A DNA stretch of 64,000 nucleotides from positions 1,426,001 through 1,490,000 of the forward strand of contig CAWHVG010000002.1 in the NCBI GenBank assembly GCA_963832725.1, in the 5' to 3' direction. Origin of the DNA: JAEZBP01 sp963832725. Its GTDB lineage: Bacteria > Myxococcota_A > Polyangia > Polyangiales > Sandaracinaceae. Shown here one piece after another: positions 8,624 to 18,423 of this stretch. The position numbers and the translations under genes were made by a program. How positions within the stretch are numbered: the first letter of the stretch is position 1; the number at the start of each line of letters is the position of its first letter. The notes beneath the pieces are model-generated. The model ran no database searches and was not told the origin of the DNA. It saw nothing but the letters and a program-made list of their open reading frames with translations.

Positions 8624-11329
8624 TCAGCGGACGAAGACCTTGAGGTCGGCGATGTTGACGCGGTCGTACTCGCCGCTCGCCCCGCCGAGGCCGCCCGTGT
8701 AGCGCTGGAAGTGCGCGAACACCGACATGTTCACCATCTCGTCGTCGCCGCGGATGACGATGCGGTAGGTGTGGCCGGCCGTCAGCGTCGCCGGCACGAA
8801 GCTCGAGCCGGTCCATCGATCCCAGGTGCCGAGCTGCGGCATCACGACAGGGCCCTCGGCGACCGTGGCGCCGGTCGCGGCGTCCTCGACCACGATGCGC
8901 TTGATGGCGCAGGTGATGCCGGTGTTGATGGGGCCGGCGCCGTTGCCGTAGGTGACCTGCAAGAGATGCGGCCCCGTCGCGCTCGCGGTGAACGAGCTCA
9001 CCGTCAGCGAGTGCCCGGGATCGCCCCATGGCTCGTAGTGGAAGCGGCCGTGGTCGCTCGATCCCGAGCCGCCCACGTTGGCCATCGCGCTGGCGTCGAC
9101 GCTCGTGATGTGAGCGTTGCCGCGGCCCCACCAGCAGACCGCAGGCGAGTGCTGCGAGTGGTTGCCGCTCGCGGTGAAGGTCGTCTCGACCACGTAGCAG
9201 GGTGAGCTCGCTCCGCCGGGGTCCGTGTCCGGGTCGGTCCAGCTCGCCGTGTTGCCCGCGAGATTGGTCGCGATCGCCATCCCGTCCCGGTAGACCGTGA
9301 AGGTCACGTCGCCGGCCGCCTCGCCGCTCGGGTCGAGCGCGAGCTGCAAGCGCCCGCCGACTTCGCTCAGCGTGGAGATGCGCGGCGTCTTCGGCCCATA
9401 GACTTGCTGCCACTCGGCGCTCGAGACCTCGGTCAGGCTGGCGGCGGTCGCTCCGTCCACCAGCGTGACGTCGACGCGGTTCCGATCGTCGAGCATCGCT
9501 TCCGGCAAGAGATTGCCGCTCACCGCCGCGCCGTTGAGCGTGATGGAGCCGACGTCCAGGCTCCCGCCGGTGGCGCCGCTCACGGCCGGCAGGTGCAGGA
9601 CCACGCTCACGCTGCGCCCGTGCCAGGGGAAGTCGTTCAGCACCAGCGTGTCGGTGCCGGCGAACATCCCTTCCCGCATCCCGTGGGTCAGATAGGGCCG
9701 GACGTGCAGCCCGTCCGCCTCGGCCTCCAGCCCGAAGAGGCTGTGGTGGACCATCGAGAGGTAGCCGGCGACCGACCAGAGCTGCCGCTGCGAGCTGACC
9801 ACCGGCCCCGAGTTCGCGCCGTCGTCGACCCAGGCCGCGCCGCTGTCGGCGTCGAGGGCCTCCATGTTGGAGAGGTTCAGCGCCGCGTGCCGCATCAGCG
9901 AGCCCACCATCCGGTCCGCGACGGCGTCGTTGGCCGCCTTCTTGGCGGCGCGCAGCCAGTACGCGCTCACGAAGGGCCACTCGGCGCGGTTGTGATAGAT
10001 GGGCGTGTTCTGCTGCTCGGGGAAGATCACGGGCGCACCCGGCCCGTAGTGCGGGTAGCTCGCGAGCACGCGCTGCGCCTGCGCGTCGCTGGCCACGCCG
10101 AAGATCACCGCGAACGCCGAGCCCAGCAGGTCGTAGCGGCGGACCGGAGCCGGATCGAGCGTGGTGGGGATGAAGGTGGAGAAGAGGCCCTCGCCGTCGA
10201 GCCAGAACTTCGTCTGGATGGCCGTCCGCAGCGCGTCGGCCCAGCCCGAGTAGCGGCCGGCGAGATTGGTGTCGCCCGCCTCGGTGGCCAGCCCGCTCAC
10301 GACCTCGAGCGCGCGCAGGTGCAGCAGGTTCGTTCCGAGCGCCTTGCTCATCGCGATCTGCACCGGATCGTCGGCGGTCCACTCGGGGTAGGTCTGCTCG
10401 CGCCAGTCGAGGAACGAGGTCTCGCCGAAGTAGAGGCCGTCGGACGCGTCGTAGACCACGTTCCGATCGTGCTCGACCGTGTTCCGGAGCGCTTCGTAGG
10501 CGCGGCCCTGGAAGGCGTCGCGGTCGGCGCCGTCGAGGTACGCCAGCAGGCGCTGCGCGCCCAGCGCCCACGCCACCCGATCGCTCGAGACCGGGTAGCT
10601 TCCGCCGGAGCCGGTGTCCTGCACCACCTGGAGGTTGCCGCCGCCGCGCCGCTCCGAGAGCTTGAACTCGAGCGAGGCGCGCGCCCGCGCCGGATCGATG
10701 GCGGCCATGCCCAGATCGGTGGCGAACGAGGTGTCGCGGGTCCAGACGTAGGTCCAGAGGCGCCCGGTCTCGAAGCAGCCGCCGCAGTCGATGGCGCTGC
10801 CGTTCTCGAACGCGCCGTCGCGGATGGTCGAGACGCTGAGCTGCCCGGCCTCTTCCATCGCCAGCGCGTGCAGGGCGTCGAACATGTCGTTGCCGGTGCG
10901 GGTGGTCGGCCAGCCCGCCTGCTCCACGACGGTGCGCGGGCTGCCGGGCATGGAGTCGCGCAGCATGGCGGTGGACGAGAGGGTCCAGGTCGCCTGGCAC
11001 GCCGTCCGGTCGTCGATCGAGACCGTCGCCTGGCCCAGCTCGTCGGTGATCATGTCGGTGCCACTGGGATCTGCGCTCGCCGGCGTCACGCAGGTGCGCG
11101 GCAACCCTCCACCGTCGACCATCGCGTCCTCGCCGCCTCCGCCTCCGCCGTCGCCGCTCGTCGCGTCGATCGCTGCCGCGTCCGCGCTGCCGGCGTCGCC
11201 GTTCATGCTCGTCCCGCCGTCGGGCTGTGCGGGCGCCGCGGGCTGACATCCGAGCACGGCGGCCGCAAATGCGAGCGCCATCGATTGACCCGCGAAGCGG
11301 CGTTCGTCACTGTTTCGGTTCGGAGGCAT
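8624..11329 (-). CDS. Lipoprotein six-hairpin glycosidase
   Basis: 901 residues. The lipobox AAAVLGCQ follows a short basic N-terminus, then an Asp/Ala/Gly-rich tether to about residue 75. The central region (about 150-560) has the repeated helical hairpins and signatures of (alpha/alpha)6 enzymes: TYVWTRDTSFATDLG (compare WTRD of trehalase and glucoamylase relatives), GGSYPVSSDRVAWALG, and NRAEWPFVSAYWLRAA. The last ~200 residues look like beta-sandwich carbohydrate-binding modules ending NIADLKVFVR. It is divergent from the GH13 gene with only two bases between start codons (the ATG at 11281 is an alternative). Likely role: extracellular alpha-glucan hydrolysis with the amylase. Confidence 0.8.
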   Translation of the reverse strand: MPPNRNSDERRFAGQSMALAFAAAVLGCQPAAPAQPDGGTSMNGDAGSADAAAIDATSGDGGGGGGEDAMVDGGGLPRTCVTPASADPSGTDMITDELGQATVSIDDRTACQATWTLSSTAMLRDSMPGSPRTVVEQAGWPTTRTGNDMFDALHALAMEEAGQLSVSTIRDGAFENGSAIDCGGCFETGRLWTYVWTRDTSFATDLGMAAIDPARARASLEFKLSERRGGGNLQVVQDTGSGGSYPVSSDRVAWALGAQRLLAYLDGADRDAFQGRAYEALRNTVEHDRNVVYDASDGLYFGETSFLDWREQTYPEWTADDPVQIAMSKALGTNLLHLRALEVVSGLATEAGDTNLAGRYSGWADALRTAIQTKFWLDGEGLFSTFIPTTLDPAPVRRYDLLGSAFAVIFGVASDAQAQRVLASYPHYGPGAPVIFPEQQNTPIYHNRAEWPFVSAYWLRAAKKAANDAVADRMVGSLMRHAALNLSNMEALDADSGAAWVDDGANSGPVVSSQRQLWSVAGYLSMVHHSLFGLEAEADGLHVRPYLTHGMREGMFAGTDTLVLNDFPWHGRSVSVVLHLPAVSGATGGSLDVGSITLNGAAVSGNLLPEAMLDDRNRVDVTLVDGATAASLTEVSSAEWQQVYGPKTPRISTLSEVGGRLQLALDPSGEAAGDVTFTVYRDGMAIATNLAGNTASWTDPDTDPGGASSPCYVVETTFTASGNHSQHSPAVCWWGRGNAHITSVDASAMANVGGSGSSDHGRFHYEPWGDPGHSLTVSSFTASATGPHLLQVTYGNGAGPINTGITCAIKRIVVEDAATGATVAEGPVVMPQLGTWDRWTGSSFVPATLTAGHTYRIVIRGDDEMVNMSVFAHFQRYTGGLGGASGEYDRVNIADLKVFVR

Positions 11330-11331
11330 CC

Positions 11332-13695
11332 GTGACTCAGAGGGTAGCTACGCTCGCGATCTTCGTTTGTGCCACGGCGTGCGCCGGACCGCCAGCCCCC
11401 GCGCCGGACGCGGGCGCCGACGCGAGCATCTCACCGGACGGCGCGCCGACCTCGGTCGACGACGCCGGCACGACCGACGCCGGGAACACGATGACGGTGG
11501 ACGGGGGCACCGTGCAATGGGGCGTGCGCGGCTGCGACTACACGCTCCGCTATGCGCCCTCGGTGGGCGTGAGCGACGTGCAAGTGGCCGGCGAGTTCAC
11601 GGGCTGGGCGGACGCTCCGCAGCCCCTCCGCGACGACGACGGCGATGGCGTCTACACGCTGACCCTCTCGCCGAACGCGCGCCTCAGCCCCGGCGAGCTC
11701 TACGCCTACAAGCTGATCGTCGACGGCACCTACATCCTCGACCCCAACGCGACCTACCGGAAGTACGACGGCGATTGCGTGAACTCGGCCTTGCGGATGC
11801 CGGCCTGCACGCTCGCGCCGGAGATCCAGGCCGGCGCGCTGACGTCGACCTACGACGCCTCGGCCGGGACGGGCAGCGCGACGACGCGCATCACCATCCT
11901 GACGGCGATGGACGGCTCGGCGCCGACCACCATCGACATGCAGCTCGACGGCGCGCCGCTGCCGGACGGCGCGGCCATCCTCGACCCGAGCGCCGGCGCG
12001 TACGACATCGCGCTCGACGGACTGCCGCTCGGCCGCCACGAGCTCTCCATCCGCGTGACCGACGCGGCCGGGCGCGACGCGCTGCCGGTCGATCTGCCCT
12101 TCTGGACGGAGGAGCAGCCCTTCGAGTGGCGCGACACGACGATGTACATGATCGTCCTCGACCGCTTCGCGAACGGCGACACCAGCATCGATCACCCCGA
12201 GGGCGGCGCGCTCGAGTACCCCGCGGACTATCACGGCGGTGATCTCCAGGGCGCGCTCCAGGTCATGCAGAGCGGCTACTTCGAGCGCCTCGGCGTGAAC
12301 GTCATCTGGCTGAGCCCGGTCAACCAGCAGGCCACCGGCGCGTGGCCCGGGACCGACGGCCACGACTACTCCAGCTACCACGGTTACTGGCCCGCGCGCG
12401 GCCGCACGGTCGAGCCCCGCTTCGGCGGCGACGCGGCGCTGAAGGCGTTCGTGCAGGAGGCCCACCGCCGCGGCATCCGCGTGCTGATCGACCTCATCAA
12501 CAACCAGGTCCACCAGCAGCACGAGTACTACGTCGCGCACCCCGAGTGGTTCCGCACCGGGTGCCTCTGCGGGACGCCCGGCTGCGGCTGGAGCGAGCGC
12601 CCGCTCGACTGCCTCTTCGCGAGCTACCTGCCGGACATCAACTGGCGCAACCACGACACCGAGGTGCAGTTCATCTCGGACGCGGTGAACTGGCTCGACG
12701 CGTTCGACATCGACGGCTTCCGCATCGACGCGGTCAAGCACGTGGAGACGAACGCCGTCTTCAACCTGCGCGCGGCCGTCCACCAGCGCTTCGAGCAGGG
12801 CGGGGCGCGGGTGTTCATGGTCGGCGAGACGGCCGTGGGCGAGTTCGACTCGATCGATTACGGCTGCGGCGAGACCTACAGCAACGGCTACGACTGGATC
12901 GACGCCTACGTCGGCGAGCACGCGCTCGACGGGCAGTTCGACTTCCCGACCCACCACCGGCTCGAGGGCGGGCTGAGCGCCGACTCGATGAGCTACGTCG
13001 ACGTCGAGACCGTCGTGAACGACTACATGACGCGCTACGAGCCCGAGGGGCTCTACGTGCGCTTCCTCGGCACGCAGGACACCAACCGCCTGGCCTCGCG
13101 GGCGGCCTACGATCCCGCGCAGGGCTGCCGCTGGCCGGACGGTGGCGGCTGCTCCTCGTTGCCGGGCCTGCCGACCGATCCGGCGGTCTTCGGCCGCCTC
13201 ATGCGGGCCTTCACGCTCGAGTACACGCTGCCCGGCATCCCCTTCCTCTACTACGGCGACGAGATCGCGACGCCCGGCGGGAACGATCCTGACAACCGGC
13301 GGAACATGGTGTGGACGGGCGCTCTCTCCTCGCTGGCGATGGGCGACACCGCGGTCGACGCGCAGCAAGAGGCCCTGCGCTCGCATCTGCAAGCGCTCGG
13401 CACCGCGCGACAGCAGTCGATCGCGCTCCGGCGGGGCCGGCGCGAGCCGCTCGTCGTCACCGACACGCTCTACGTCTACGCCTACGTCCACGACGACCCG
13501 GGCGCGCTCGCGGTCGTGGCCGTCAACCGCGGCGGCGACGTGAGCGACATGGTCCTGAGCGGCCTGACCTCGACCTCGATCGGCAGCGTCACGGCCTTCG
13601 ACGCCGCGGCCGGCGACGGCACGCTGACCCTGAGCGGGTCGGACCTCCACTTGACCGTGCCGGCCGGCGGCGCGGCGGTCTTCCTGGGTCATTGA
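11332..13695 (+). CDS. Lipoprotein alpha-amylase (GH13) with N-terminal CBM48-like module
   Basis: 787 residues from a GTG at 11332. The signal and lipobox LAIFVCATAC start here, which fixes the start. An Asp/Ala/Gly/Thr tether precedes a CBM48/E-set module at about 60-145 (VQVAGEFTGWAD, YKLIVDG). The catalytic barrel runs from about 265 to 690: DGHDYSSYHGYWP, region I VLIDLINNQVH (Gln where His is usual), nucleophile GFRIDAVKHV near 465, acid/base VGETAVGEFD near 498, and transition-state Asp in FLGTQDTNR near 582. A beta-sandwich domain C follows. It should cleave internal alpha-1,4-glucans outside the cell, complementing the divergent six-hairpin enzyme. Confidence 0.92.
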   Translation: MTQRVATLAIFVCATACAGPPAPAPDAGADASISPDGAPTSVDDAGTTDAGNTMTVDGGTVQWGVRGCDYTLRYAPSVGVSDVQVAGEFTGWADAPQPLRDDDGDGVYTLTLSPNARLSPGELYAYKLIVDGTYILDPNATYRKYDGDCVNSALRMPACTLAPEIQAGALTSTYDASAGTGSATTRITILTAMDGSAPTTIDMQLDGAPLPDGAAILDPSAGAYDIALDGLPLGRHELSIRVTDAAGRDALPVDLPFWTEEQPFEWRDTTMYMIVLDRFANGDTSIDHPEGGALEYPADYHGGDLQGALQVMQSGYFERLGVNVIWLSPVNQQATGAWPGTDGHDYSSYHGYWPARGRTVEPRFGGDAALKAFVQEAHRRGIRVLIDLINNQVHQQHEYYVAHPEWFRTGCLCGTPGCGWSERPLDCLFASYLPDINWRNHDTEVQFISDAVNWLDAFDIDGFRIDAVKHVETNAVFNLRAAVHQRFEQGGARVFMVGETAVGEFDSIDYGCGETYSNGYDWIDAYVGEHALDGQFDFPTHHRLEGGLSADSMSYVDVETVVNDYMTRYEPEGLYVRFLGTQDTNRLASRAAYDPAQGCRWPDGGGCSSLPGLPTDPAVFGRLMRAFTLEYTLPGIPFLYYGDEIATPGGNDPDNRRNMVWTGALSSLAMGDTAVDAQQEALRSHLQALGTARQQSIALRRGRREPLVVTDTLYVYAYVHDDPGALAVVAVNRGGDVSDMVLSGLTSTSIGSVTAFDAAAGDGTLTLSGSDLHLTVPAGGAAVFLGH

Positions 13696-13981
13696 GCGCC
13701 GACTGTCAGCGCGGGCCTGGCCTCGCCTCTCGCGCGCAGCGCTCTTCACGGCGCGCGAGGCCGAGCGGTCTCGTTCGCGGGCTCGGTTCGGTCCGCGATC
13801 GACCTCGATCGGCGCTGGCACCGCGGGCTGACCTTCGTTCCGACTCGTGCATACCCGAGCACGAGCTTCGGGGCCCGAGCCTCGCGAGCGACGCGGCGGC
13901 GCGTGCGGTTTCACGGAACCCGGAGGCGGCTGGGAGCGGGCACGCCAGCGTCGAACGTGCCCGGTCCCGCGACCGTTCTGG

Positions 13982-13987
13982 TAGGCT
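13982..13987 (+). promoter_or_regulatory. TANNNT -10 element, leaderless start
   Basis: TAGGCT ends seven bases before the ATG at 13995, with no Shine-Dalgarno between. No good -35 hexamer is visible. Confidence 0.45.
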
Positions 13988-13994
13988 TCGGCCG

Positions 13995-15518
13995 ATGATG
14001 AGGCGCGTACTCGCTTCGTTGGCGCTGCTGCTCGTGTTGAGCGCCGGGCATGTCCTCGCGCAGCCCGTGGCGGCTCGCAGGGTCGTGGTGGACCGCTTCT
14101 CGGGCCCTCGCGGGCAGACCGCGCGCCGGGCGCTGATCCGCGATCTCGAGGAGCACGGCGTGGTGGTCGTCGACGAGAGCGAGGTCCGGGCGGCGCGCGA
14201 TTGCTTGGGGCTGGGCCGGCGGCTCGGGGGCGAAGACTATCCGGCGCTGGCCCGTGACTTGAACGTCTCCGCGTTCATCGACGGCCGAGTGCGGCGGCGC
14301 CGGCGGCGATGGGCGCTGACCGTCCGGGTCCGCAACGCGCTCGACGGCGAGTCGCTCGGCACGGCGAGCTGGGGAGGTCGGACCGCGGCCTCGCTCGGCG
14401 GTGTGCGCCGCAACGGCTACGACCGGCTGGCCGCGTACCTCGAGGCCAGCCGCGCGCCCGGCGTGCCGGTGACCGAGCCGGCGGAGGAGCCCTGGTACGC
14501 GCGAGAGGAAGCCGAGGCCCCGGTCGAGCCGGAGCCGGAGCCGGAGCCCGCGCCGCGTCCGGCGTCCAGCCGCTACGACGCGTTCCGGGTCTCGGTGGTC
14601 GGCGGCACGCTCTACCGCTTCATGAACACGCCGGTGCAGGTGTACGGGGCGCAGCGCGGCATGTGCGATCCGGCGTCCGGCTGCGACCCCGCCAGCGCGC
14701 TGGTGAACGAGGAGCGGCAGTACCAGAGCGGCGGCATCGGCCACCTCGTGCTCGGCGGCCAGGCCGAGGTCTACCCGGGCGCCTTCGGTGACCAGCCCTT
14801 CCCCTACATCGGCGCGCTGGTCTCGTTCACGCACTCGGTCGCCGTCCGTTCGAACGGCACCGACCCGAACACCGGCAAGACCGTGTCCGTGCCGACGAAC
14901 CAGTTCGATTTCCTGGTCGCGGTGCGGGGCCGCTATCGCTTCGGCGAGGCGCGGCGGGAGCCGGAGATCCACTTGGATGCGGGCTGGGGGACGTTCCAGT
15001 TCAACCTCGGGATGAACGCGCTCCAGCAGATCTCGCCGGACACCGTGATCCCGCCGATGCAGTACGGCTACGTGCACGTCGGCGCCGGCATCAACTACGG
15101 CATCATCCCCACCTATCTGACCGTCGGCCTCGACGTCGCGTACCGCATCGGCACCAACATCGGCAACGACACGCGCAACGTCTGGGGTACGAGCACCGGC
15201 CCGGCGAACGGGCTCCTCCTCGGCATCGAGCTGAAGACCGAGATCCCCGAGATCGTGCAGGGCGCGTTCATCGCGCTGCGGGTCCAGTACTTCCAGTTCA
15301 CGACGAGCTTCCACGGGCAGGTCGGCTGCGCGCAGGCGGGAGGCTGCCAGGCGTACGTCGATCCCTGGAACGACACGCGGGCGTGGGAGGTCTGGCCGGT
15401 CAATCCGCCGGCCGCCGGAATGCAGGCGAACGTCAACGACGTCGTCGGCGGCCCCCGAGGCCCCGTGAACGACAACTACGTCCGCCTCCAGCTCGCCGCC
15501 GGCTACGCCTTCTACTGA
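13995..15518 (+). CDS. Exported outer-membrane beta-barrel-type protein
   Basis: 507 residues. A signal peptide (MMRRVLASLALLLVLSAGHVLA) leads into a 130-residue alpha/beta domain (VVVDRFSGPRGQTAR, ALTVRVRNALDGESLG) resembling the periplasmic N-terminal domains of several myxobacterial envelope proteins. A Glu/Pro linker at about 160-190 (EPEPEPEP) follows, then alternating beta strands (LGGQAEVYPG, FDFLVAVRGRYRFGEA, VGLDVAYRIGTNIG) ending in aromatic LAAGYAFY, as in barrel proteins. A GCDPAS/QVGCAQAGGC pair may form disulfides. The ATG at 13995 is chosen over the long upstream frame because the signal peptide begins there. Function unknown. Confidence 0.75.
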   Translation: MMRRVLASLALLLVLSAGHVLAQPVAARRVVVDRFSGPRGQTARRALIRDLEEHGVVVVDESEVRAARDCLGLGRRLGGEDYPALARDLNVSAFIDGRVRRRRRRWALTVRVRNALDGESLGTASWGGRTAASLGGVRRNGYDRLAAYLEASRAPGVPVTEPAEEPWYAREEAEAPVEPEPEPEPAPRPASSRYDAFRVSVVGGTLYRFMNTPVQVYGAQRGMCDPASGCDPASALVNEERQYQSGGIGHLVLGGQAEVYPGAFGDQPFPYIGALVSFTHSVAVRSNGTDPNTGKTVSVPTNQFDFLVAVRGRYRFGEARREPEIHLDAGWGTFQFNLGMNALQQISPDTVIPPMQYGYVHVGAGINYGIIPTYLTVGLDVAYRIGTNIGNDTRNVWGTSTGPANGLLLGIELKTEIPEIVQGAFIALRVQYFQFTTSFHGQVGCAQAGGCQAYVDPWNDTRAWEVWPVNPPAAGMQANVNDVVGGPRGPVNDNYVRLQLAAGYAFY

Positions 15519-16033
15519 CCCGCGCAGCCATCCACCGCTGCGAGTGGTGGCCACGGTCGACCCGAGACCCGCTCGCGAAGTGGCAGACGTCGACTTCGGT
15601 CGACCGAGACCCGCTCGCGAAGTGGCAAACGTCGACGTCGGTCGACGACGGCGGCTCGGCACGCGGGAGGGCGCCCGACGAGGCCCTCGGCGTGGCTCGG
15701 GGCGTGGCCGGCATCGCCGATCGAAGGGCTGGCGACACTTTTTTCGCCGGGCCGAAGCGAGGGCGATCGTGACCGTGTGATCGGGCGCGACGCCCACGAG
15801 AGCCGCGAATCTCGCAATGGTTTCGTGGAGAGGCGGGACAGCTCGCCACGCGTTTCGAGGTCGGTGCGGGATGCCGCGGTCGCGTCGCGCGACGCGCTGT
15901 TCGCGCCGGCCACACTAGCCGCCCGGGACGCGCCGCGTATCCTCGCCGGCCACTTCGAACCAGGGGGCAGCCGCGCGCCGATCAGGGGCCGGCCGGGGGG
16001 ACGAACGACCCGAAAGCACAGGTGAGCTCGATC
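15519..16033. other. Intergenic region with a 43-bp direct repeat
   Basis: No convincing gene in 515 bases. The open frames here are repeat- and arginine-rich by-products. The only structure I see is the tandem repeat at 15555-15646. The 3' end supplies the ribosome site of the next lipoprotein. Confidence 0.6.
15555..15646. repeat. 43-bp direct repeat, two copies plus a fragment
   Basis: The unit starts GGTCGACC(C)GAGACC, continues through GCTCGCGAAGTGGCA and ends ACGTCGAC. Copies begin at 15555 and 15598, with a third GGTCGAC beginning at 15640. The copies differ at a few bases. Confidence 0.85.
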
Positions 16034-17284
16034 ATGCGCGGACCGAACGGACTTCGGATCCTCTCCCTGATGGTCATCGTCTACGCTGGCTGCGGCGGGC
16101 AGAGCCCCGGCCAGCTCGACGCGGACGGCGGCCTCCCGACGAGCAGCGACGGCGGCTCGCTCTCGAGCGCGAACGCCTCGTCGACGCCGACCGGCGTGCT
16201 GAGCCAGACCGACGACGCGGGCACGCCGAGCGAGGGCGTCGCGACCGGCTCCACTGGCGGCACCGGCACGCCGGCGCCGAGCGGCTCTTCGTCGAGCTCG
16301 TCCAGCGGCTCGTCGGGCTCGGCGACGTCGCCCGGCTCGTCGAGCTCGGGCGCTTCGACGGGCTCCTCACGCCCCGACCTCGGCCCGCTCCCCTCCGCGA
16401 TGGCCGGCCTGAGCTGGCCGACCGCGCCGCACACCACCCGACAGGTGACGGCGACTACGGCCGAGGAGATCACCGCCGCGGCGGCGACGGCGGGCACCCG
16501 CATCCTCGCGCACGGCGCGACCGGCGGCGACGTCTCGGTGTCCGCGAACGACGTCGAGATCGTCGCTGACGGCGCCACCCACCTCGGGCGCCTGAACATC
16601 GAGCGGGCCGTCGCCCGCGTGTTGGTGAGCGGCGGCCACTGGGGCGGGGTGACCGTCGCCATCCCGGGCGAGTTCGTCCCCTCGACCGTGTACCGGCCGG
16701 AGTGGATGGCCCAGGACCTCGACTTCGAGAACATGACGCTCGACTCCGGCACCGAGTCGGCGTTCGAGATCCGCGGCGTCCGCATCGCCGTCGTGCACGC
16801 CGACGTCACGGCCGGCCGCTACTCGGTCTGGTGCGGCGACACGGGCAACTTCCAGAGCGAAGACATCATCGTCGTGGACAACAAGCTCCGCTCGGCCGGG
16901 CCGGAAGCCACGGCGCGCTTCGTGTCGGTCCGGCGCTCCGCCTTCGTCTCGAACCAGGCCAGCAACACCTACAAGCACAACTACCGGATCCACGGGACCA
17001 GCGACCTGAACTACGCGTCGGACAACCTCCTGGTCGGCACCGGCGCGATGTTCGGGACGATGCCCGAGGACAGCCTCGGCACCATGTGGTTCGACGACAA
17101 CGTCTTCCACGACTCCTCGCCGGACCTCTTCAACCCGTCCACCACCGCCATCCACGTGGTGCACGCGCGTCGCAACATGGCCTACACGGACATGCGGGCG
17201 GAGTTCTTCCCCGGTCCGGTTCCGGCGGCGTGGGATCTCGCGGACAACCAGGTCGCGCCCTACACGCCGGCGCCCGCGTTCTGA
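16034..17284 (+). CDS. Lipoprotein with Ser/Gly/Thr-rich linker and right-handed beta-helix-like domain
   Basis: 416 residues. The ATG at 16034 is preferred over the GTG at 16022: MRGPNGLRILSLMVIVYAGC forms a complete lipoprotein signal and AGGTGAG lies about nine bases upstream. Residues 20-125 are a low-complexity Ser/Gly/Thr/Asp tether. From about 140 the sequence shows short repeated strands with Asn/Asp turns (GDVSVSANDVEIVADGATH, VRIAVVHADVTAGRYSVWC, NNLLVGTGAMFG-type rungs), as in pectate-lyase-like parallel beta-helices. No catalytic residues can be assigned. Surface-exposed binding or polysaccharide-related role is inferred. Confidence 0.7.
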   Translation: MRGPNGLRILSLMVIVYAGCGGQSPGQLDADGGLPTSSDGGSLSSANASSTPTGVLSQTDDAGTPSEGVATGSTGGTGTPAPSGSSSSSSSGSSGSATSPGSSSSGASTGSSRPDLGPLPSAMAGLSWPTAPHTTRQVTATTAEEITAAAATAGTRILAHGATGGDVSVSANDVEIVADGATHLGRLNIERAVARVLVSGGHWGGVTVAIPGEFVPSTVYRPEWMAQDLDFENMTLDSGTESAFEIRGVRIAVVHADVTAGRYSVWCGDTGNFQSEDIIVVDNKLRSAGPEATARFVSVRRSAFVSNQASNTYKHNYRIHGTSDLNYASDNLLVGTGAMFGTMPEDSLGTMWFDDNVFHDSSPDLFNPSTTAIHVVHARRNMAYTDMRAEFFPGPVPAAWDLADNQVAPYTPAPAF

Positions 17285-17369
17285 CGGGTTTCCCGCGGCT
17301 GAACGAACTCTGGCCGTCCGGCTTCGTCCCGTCGCTCGAACGTCCGTGACGGCGACGGGCGACGGACGG

Positions 17370-18308
17370 TCAGCGCTCGTACTCGCTCGCTTCGCGATCC
17401 GCGACCTCGAGGTCGATCGTGGCGCCGCCGGGGACACGCAGGCGCAAGCGCATCTGCATCTCCTCCACCTCGGCGAGCGTCCCCATCGCCGTGTCGGTCG
17501 GCAGGTCGCCCGTCATGGTGGCGGTCAGCTCCGCGCGCTCCGTCGCGCTCCCCTCGGGCAGGCCGGTCATCGAGAAGCCTTGCGCCCGCATCTCCGCCCG
17601 CAGCCGGAGGCAGGGAACGCCCTCGACGTCCTCGGCGGCCACGAGGGTGGTCTGGCCCGTGACCTGGTCCCGGCCGATCTCGAATTCGGGCATCTTGTTC
17701 AAGTCCTGCGCCGCCAGAGCGCCGTCGATGGGCCAGCTCTCGCCCACCCGCCGCGGCGCCTCGGAGCCGAACACCATGTCGTCGGTGTTGGGCGAGACGG
17801 TGGTGGACATGACCATGTCGAGGCTGTCGTGTTGCCCGTCGCTGAGCGCACCTCCGACGAGCTCGATCGATCCCTCGCCCTCGGAGCGAGGCATGCGCGT
17901 GAGGCGGACGACGGAGCCGGCGGGGACGACCTCGTGCTCGCCGCTCGGGTCGCGTCGCACGCAGCGCTCGATCTCGTAGTCCATCTCCGTCGGCTTGCCC
18001 TGCGTGTTCACGGCGCGAACCAGGACCCGGGCGAGGATCTCCACCTCTGCGACGTCTTCGCTCTGCTCCGCCTGGCGGCCGGGTACGGAGACGGAGCGGA
18101 CCATCCGGCGGGCGTGCACGGTGTGCTCGCGGTAGCGGTCGCCGACCTGCGCGCTGCGCGAGAGTCGGATGGGGTAGAGCCCCTCCTCGGTCTCGGCGCT
18201 CGTCTCCTCGGCGCCGCTCGTCGGGCCAGCCGGCGCGGGCTCGGCGGGTGAGGGTGAGCCACAGGCCGCGAGGAAGGCGAGGGTCGTCAGAAGAGCTGCG
18301 GTGCGCAT
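17370..18308 (-). CDS. Lipoprotein of unknown function
   Basis: 312 residues. The lipobox LAFLAACG follows MRTAALLTT. A Pro/Ala/Glu-rich tether to about residue 42 precedes a beta-rich domain (YPIRLSRSAQVGDRYREHT, LRLRAEMRAQGFSMTGLPEG, MQMRLRLRVPGGATIDLEV) with one Cys pair (ERCVRRD, VPCLRLR). I do not recognise a family. It converges with the beta-helix lipoprotein and is divergent from alaS. TACCAG seven bases before the ATG resembles the leaderless -10 elements seen elsewhere in the window. Confidence 0.72.
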   Translation of the reverse strand: MRTAALLTTLAFLAACGSPSPAEPAPAGPTSGAEETSAETEEGLYPIRLSRSAQVGDRYREHTVHARRMVRSVSVPGRQAEQSEDVAEVEILARVLVRAVNTQGKPTEMDYEIERCVRRDPSGEHEVVPAGSVVRLTRMPRSEGEGSIELVGGALSDGQHDSLDMVMSTTVSPNTDDMVFGSEAPRRVGESWPIDGALAAQDLNKMPEFEIGRDQVTGQTTLVAAEDVEGVPCLRLRAEMRAQGFSMTGLPEGSATERAELTATMTGDLPTDTAMGTLAEVEEMQMRLRLRVPGGATIDLEVADREASEYER

Positions 18309-18423
18309 GCGGCCGCTGGTAGCACGGCGCCGGCATCCGCCTCAACGAGCTCCTTCGCGCTCCGTCCTCGCGCCTTCGGCCCGGACCCCCGCCGCCTTGC
18401 ATCGGACCGTTTGCGGCCCCCGC

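Noticed and set aside
9404..11335. 640-codon plus-strand frame opposite the six-hairpin glycosidase
   Set aside because: Arg/Val/Ala-rich shadow with no family features; the minus-strand protein has a signal peptide and clear glycosidase motifs.
13696..13994. Imperfect hairpin after the amylase gene considered as a terminator
   Set aside because: Arms match only approximately (CTCGCCTCTCGCGCG against CGCGCGAGGCCGAG) and there is no T-tract.
15433..15797. Minus-strand frame with repeated VDVCHFASGSRST
   Set aside because: It comes only from the 43-bp DNA repeat; there is no start context and no conserved domain.
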